A model generated the notes under the pieces. It was not told the origin of the DNA and did no database searches. It saw only the letters and a program-made list of their open reading frames with translations. A program made the translations under genes and the position numbers. DNA of 23,953 nt from a virus. This document shows positions 23,293-23,953 of this stretch, in pieces (position 1 is the first letter of the stretch; each line of letters begins with the position of its first letter). The stretch covers positions 1 through 23,953 of IMG/VR virus record IMGVR_UViG_3300011445_000064. One strand, 5' to 3'.

Positions 23293-23632
23293 GATGATCC
23301 TCCATGTATTTCAAGACAGCGCGAACTTCCTTGATCGTCGCATCACTCTTCAGGCGGTTCGCTCGCCAGCTGATGATGGCGACGTTGCTCTTCACATAAC
23401 CGCGACTTGGGACGATCTCGTCAATCGTTGGTGCATTATCTTTCAATCGACGAGTGCCTTGGATCAACTTGATCCCGAACACAGGACATCGCAGTGGAAT
23501 CATGAGATCGGTCTCAGCTAAGTCGAATCGCGTTCCGCGAGTTCGAGACCTTTTCTTTGCTGAGCGAATGAGGGACCTCAAAGGATATTTCCGACGCCAG
23601 TGCCGGAAGTGCTTATTCTTCGGACTCTTCAT
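23282..23632 (-). CDS. HNH-like phage endonuclease, lower GC
   Basis: This 116-residue protein starts at ATG 23632, five bases after GGAGG; a longer frame from 23668 lacks such a site. A basic N-terminus (KHFRHWRRKYPLRSLIRSAK) precedes the core CPVFGIKLIQGTRR, then DNAPTIDEIVPSRGYVKSN and VAIISWRANRLKSDATIKEV. This is the pattern of small HNH-related nucleases widespread in phages, with D, N and R residues of the metal site region. The usual second Cys is not apparent. It overlaps the preceding gene by 20 bases. Confidence 0.72.
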   Translation of the reverse strand: MKSPKNKHFRHWRRKYPLRSLIRSAKKRSRTRGTRFDLAETDLMIPLRCPVFGIKLIQGTRRLKDNAPTIDEIVPSRGYVKSNVAIISWRANRLKSDATIKEVRAVLKYMEDHRAH

Positions 23633-23953
23633 TGGTCCCTCCGCGTAATTCCGCAGGAACTTCCTCAAACCTGCACCGCGTCATCACAGGATGGTTGGCA
23701 CGAGTGTAAGCTTGCAACTCAGCCAAGGCGTCAGGAAGCAGACGACCCCGTGCGTCCTTGTGGACGCGGAGTGCCTGCGCAAACTTCGCAATGCCACGGT
23801 GGAACTCATCACAGATGTATCGAGCATTCCACTTGTTGACCCACCCCCAGAAATATGGGTCTTGCACTTTGAGCTGCTCGAGTGCGCCCACCGGATCCGG
23901 CAGCAGCGGCAAGATCGTCGCGAAGTACATGGGGTGAGCCGTAATGTTGGCGA
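23613..23953 (-). CDS. Unknown protein, probably cut by the right edge
   Basis: The frame is open from the right edge to a stop at 23613. An ATG at 23930 exists but lacks any purine-rich site upstream, and the seven codons before it (ANITAHP) read naturally into MYFATILPLLPDPVGALEQL, so the gene probably begins outside the window. Features are aromatic and helical (KVQDPYFWGWVNKWNARYIC) with an acidic C-terminus. I do not recognise it; it may work with the TS-like enzyme two genes downstream, but only position suggests so. Confidence 0.6.
   Translation of the reverse strand, partial: ANITAHPMYFATILPLLPDPVGALEQLKVQDPYFWGWVNKWNARYICDEFHRGIAKFAQALRVHKDARGRLLPDALAELQAYTRANHPVMTRCRFEEVPAELRGGTNEESEE

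Overview
This window is GC-rich bacteriophage DNA (tailed phage, Caudoviricetes-like). Every gene I can support lies on the minus strand, so transcription runs from high to low coordinates. Genes are packed tightly: many junctions are 4-base ATGA/GTGA or TAATG/TGATG overlaps, and most starts have a clear AGGAGG-type ribosome binding site, which points to a bacterial host. No tRNA, rRNA, integrase or CRISPR array is visible. The genome looks like that of an uncultured environmental phage; I cannot name host or genus.

Reading in the direction of transcription, the right part (23953 to about 8490) is the DNA-metabolism half. It starts with a partial unknown gene, two lower-GC genes (one HNH-like endonuclease) and a thymidylate-synthase-fold enzyme that carries Asp where the synthases have Asn, the signature of dCMP hydroxymethylases. 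Then come small zinc-ribbon proteins, a PD-(D/E)XK (VRR-NUC-like) nuclease, a MazG-like pyrophosphohydrolase, an MT-A70 DNA methyltransferase, an HD-domain protein, an endonuclease VII-like HNH protein, a cold-shock protein, a DnaQ-type exonuclease, a SNF2-like helicase, a likely ssDNA-binding protein, a Gp88-family protein, another HNH endonuclease, GDP-mannose 4,6-dehydratase and a large primase-polymerase/SF3 helicase.

Between the primase (ends at 8490) and the terminase small subunit (starts at 8021) is the only long non-coding stretch. It holds about nine or ten copies of a 9-bp motif, ATCTGTTAC / GTAACAGAT, arranged as opposed clusters around an AT-rich centre plus an 11-bp inverted repeat. 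It is the best candidate for a replication origin, packaging site or master operator.

The left part (8021 to 1) is the packaging, lysis and structure half: small terminase, CHAP endolysin, three small genes including a lipoprotein, GDP-L-fucose synthase, a small helical protein, large terminase, portal, MuF-like head protein, a collagen-like tail protein whose reading frame is broken by an apparent one-base shift, and the start of a beta-helix tail spike that runs off the left edge.

Two themes stand out. The phage carries both enzymes that make GDP-L-fucose from GDP-mannose, about 5 kb apart, which suggests alteration of host surface sugars or glycosylation of its own particle. It also carries nucleotide and DNA modification genes (TS/hydroxymethylase-like enzyme, MazG-like and HD hydrolases, adenine methyltransferase), which suggests protection of its DNA from host defences. 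All assignments come from reading the translations by eye; no database search was possible.
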